Assembly: GCA_900545505.1 (NCBI GenBank)
Contig: UQZC01000097.1
Location: 1-6,032 of the forward strand
DNA: 6,032 nucleotides
Direction of reading: 5' to 3'
DNA from: an uncultured Collinsella sp.
GTDB taxonomy: Bacteria; Actinomycetota; Coriobacteriia; Coriobacteriales; Coriobacteriaceae
Shown here piece after piece: positions 4,151-6,032 of the stretch. A model generated the notes under the pieces. It searched no databases. It saw only the letters and a list, made by a program, of their open reading frames with translations, and was not told the origin of the DNA. Position 1 is the first letter of the stretch, and the number at the start of each line of letters is the position of its first letter. The position numbers and the translations under genes were made by a program.

Positions 4151-6032
4151 ATGGAGTCTTCCGCCTATCCGATGCTCTTTAGCCCGATCAAGGTCGGTAC
4201 GACCGAGGTCAAGAACCGCGTCTTTATGCCGCCGGTGTCCACGAACCTGGCCGATCATGGCTATGTGACCGACGACTTGGTCGATCATTACCGTGCCCGC
4301 GCCAAGGGCGGCGTTGGCCTTATCATCACCGAGGTCGTGACGGTCGAGCCTACCTATACCTATCTGCCGGGTGACATGTGCTGCTACGACGACACGTTTA
4401 TCCCCGGCTGGGAAAAGCTCGCCGCAGCCGTCCACGAGTACGGCTGCAAGATCATGCCGCAGCTCTTCCACCCCGCCTACATGGCCTTTAACATTCCGGG
4501 CACGCCGCGCCTGATCGCCCCGTCCTTTGTGGGCCCGTCCTATGCCCGCGAGGCGCCGCGTCCTATCACGGTCGACGAGATCCACGAGCTCACGCATCAG
4601 TTTGGCGACGCTGCCGTGCGTATGCAGAAGGCCGGCGTCGATGGCGTCGAGGTCCATGCGGCGCACGCCCACGGTATGCTCGGCGGCTTTTTGACTCCGC
4701 TCTACAACAAGCGTACCGATGAGTACGGCGGCTCGCTCGACGCTCGTATGCGCTTTCTGCTCGAGGTCATCGCCGAGATTCGCGAGCGCTGCGGCAAGGA
4801 CTTTATCATCGACGTCCGTATCTCGGGCGACGAGTACACCGATGGCGGCCTGACCCTCAACGACATGATCTACGTCTCACGTCGCCTGGAGAAGGCCGGC
4901 GTCGACATGATTCATGTGTCGGGCGGCACCACCATCAAGCGCGGCTCCGCGATTCCCGCCGCCGGTACGCAGCAGGCCTCGCATGCCGCCTGCTCGCGCG
5001 AGATCAAAAAGCACGTCAACATTCCCGTCGCCACCGTCGGACGTATCAACGAGGCCTGGATCGCCGAGGAGCTGATCGAGGACGGCGCTGCCGACATCTG
5101 CATGATGGGCCGCGCCAATCTGTGCGATGCCGAGTTCTGCAATAAGGCCGCTGCCGGCAACGCCGACGACATCCGCCCCTGCATCGGCTGCCTGCGCTGC
5201 CTGAACGGCATTATGTTCGGCAAGCGCATCTCCTGTACCGTCAACCCGGACGTTGAGCGCGACGAGGCCGGCTACGAGCCTGCCGCCGAGGCCAAGAACG
5301 TGCTCGTTGTGGGCGCTGGTCCTGCGGGCATGGAGGCAGCCTACATTGCCGCCAAGCGCGGCCACAACGTGGTGCTCGTTGACAAGCAGGATGAGCCGGG
5401 CGGCGAGATGCGCATCGCGGCCGTTCCGCCGGCAAAGCAGGAACTCACCCGCGTGATCAAGTATCAGTATCGCCGTCTTGCTGAGGCGGGCGTGAAGTGC
5501 GTATTTGGCACCGAGCTTACTGCCGAGGACATTCAACGCGACTACGCCGGCTACGAGGTTGTCCTGGCTTATGGCGCCGAGCCCATCGCTCCGGCCTTCA
5601 TGCAGGGCTTTAAGCAGGTTATGACGGCTGACGACCTGCTGGGCGGCAAGGCTTTCCCGGGCAAGAAGATCGTCATCGTGGGCGGCGGCACCGTTGGCTG
5701 CGAGACGGCCGATTATCTGGCTCCGCTGGTCAACGACCTGTCGCCGGCCAATCGCGATGTCACCGTCATCGAGATGACCAAGACGCTCGCCGCCAACGAG
5801 GGCGGTGCCGGTCGCGCGGTGCTCATCACGCGCATGCTCTCCAAGGGCGTCCACGTGCTGACCGAGGCCAAGGTGACCGAGATCACCGAGGACACCATCA
5901 GCTACGAGAAGGATGGCGAGATCCACACCATCACCGGTGCCGATACGCTGGTGCTTGCCATGGGCTATCGTCCCAATACCAAGCTGGCCGACGACCTTGC
6001 CGCTGCCGGCGTTCGCGTAGATGAGCAGCGTG
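4151..6032 (+). CDS. FadH/BaiH-type NAD(P)H:flavin oxidoreductase (old yellow enzyme family, FMN, 4Fe-4S, FAD), 3' end cut off
   Basis: At least 627 residues; the frame runs off the right edge, and since relatives are about 640-680 aa only a short tail is missing. Three modules are visible. An old-yellow-enzyme TIM barrel binding FMN (about 1-335) opens with LFSPIKVGTTEVKNRVFMPP and includes KRTDEYGGS. A 4Fe-4S site follows at Cys344, Cys347, Cys350 and Cys362 (CIGCLRC then 11 residues to Cys). An FAD/NAD(P)H region has two Rossmann motifs, GAGPAG (388-393) with DKQDEPGGE after it, and GGGTVG (511-516). This architecture is that of 2,4-dienoyl-CoA reductase, trimethylamine dehydrogenase, clostridial enoate reductases and BaiCD/BaiH: electrons pass from NAD(P)H through FAD and the cluster to FMN, which reduces an activated alkene. 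The substrate cannot be told from sequence. HAAH (169-172) keeps the His pair, but the usual following Tyr is absent (HAHGML here). ATG 4151 has AAAGGAA at 4138-4144, about 7 nt upstream. It appears separately transcribed. Confidence 0.9.
   Translation, partial: MESSAYPMLFSPIKVGTTEVKNRVFMPPVSTNLADHGYVTDDLVDHYRARAKGGVGLIITEVVTVEPTYTYLPGDMCCYDDTFIPGWEKLAAAVHEYGCKIMPQLFHPAYMAFNIPGTPRLIAPSFVGPSYAREAPRPITVDEIHELTHQFGDAAVRMQKAGVDGVEVHAAHAHGMLGGFLTPLYNKRTDEYGGSLDARMRFLLEVIAEIRERCGKDFIIDVRISGDEYTDGGLTLNDMIYVSRRLEKAGVDMIHVSGGTTIKRGSAIPAAGTQQASHAACSREIKKHVNIPVATVGRINEAWIAEELIEDGAADICMMGRANLCDAEFCNKAAAGNADDIRPCIGCLRCLNGIMFGKRISCTVNPDVERDEAGYEPAAEAKNVLVVGAGPAGMEAAYIAAKRGHNVVLVDKQDEPGGEMRIAAVPPAKQELTRVIKYQYRRLAEAGVKCVFGTELTAEDIQRDYAGYEVVLAYGAEPIAPAFMQGFKQVMTADDLLGGKAFPGKKIVIVGGGTVGCETADYLAPLVNDLSPANRDVTVIEMTKTLAANEGGAGRAVLITRMLSKGVHVLTEAKVTEITEDTISYEKDGEIHTITGADTLVLAMGYRPNTKLADDLAAAGVRVDEQR

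Noticed and set aside
4877..5926. Open frame of 349 codons on the minus strand within the oxidoreductase gene
   Set aside because: Antisense shadow of the FAD and cluster domains caused by GC-rich codon use; no recognisable motifs.
1..6032. CRISPR array, tRNA or rRNA gene, full insertion sequence
   Set aside because: I found no regularly spaced direct repeats, no tRNA-like cloverleaf or rRNA sequence, and no transposase reading frame.

Overview
The window looks like chromosomal DNA from a high-GC anaerobic Gram-positive gut actinobacterium. The best guess is Coriobacteriia, Collinsella-like. This rests on GC-rich codon use, strong purine-rich Shine-Dalgarno sites, a feoA-feoA-feoB block followed by a FeoB-associated Cys-rich membrane protein, and a large flavin/iron-sulfur oxidoreductase of the FadH/BaiH type. 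The taxonomic call is an inference from gene content, not a database match. All supported genes are on the + strand.

Layout. Positions 1-252 hold no convincing gene. A stand-alone HPr phosphocarrier gene (ptsH, 253-501) follows and is closed by a textbook intrinsic terminator (511-546). Next comes the ferrous-iron uptake locus. A perfect 15-bp inverted repeat (594-647) lies ahead of two dissimilar feoA genes (690-932 and 972-1193). A 123-nt gap holds a DtxR/IdeR-like palindrome (1222-1241) and a GC-rich hairpin (1271-1296). feoB (1317-3644) then ends at a second strong terminator (3674-3706). A short element with imperfect terminal inverted repeats (3715-3791), resembling a REP/MITE remnant, separates feoB from a 66-aa FeoB-associated Cys-rich membrane protein (3848-4048). 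A perfect 12-bp inverted repeat (4082-4122) precedes the last gene, an FMN/FAD/4Fe-4S oxidoreductase of the old yellow enzyme superfamily (4151 to beyond the right edge).

How the genes fit together. FeoB is the GTP-dependent Fe(II) permease, the two FeoA proteins are its probable cytoplasmic SH3-like partners, and the small Cys-rich protein is a probable membrane accessory. The iron locus appears to be at least two transcription units: feoA-feoA-feoB, then the Cys-rich gene after the terminator and repeat. The HPr gene and the oxidoreductase look like independent neighbours. The oxidoreductase needs a 4Fe-4S cluster, so it is an iron consumer, but nothing seen ties it directly to Feo.

No wholly new system is evident. 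The points most worth checking are the Asp at the Ser46 position of HPr, the paired regulatory palindromes around the feo genes, the small repeat element, and the unusual active-site and cluster spacing of the oxidoreductase.
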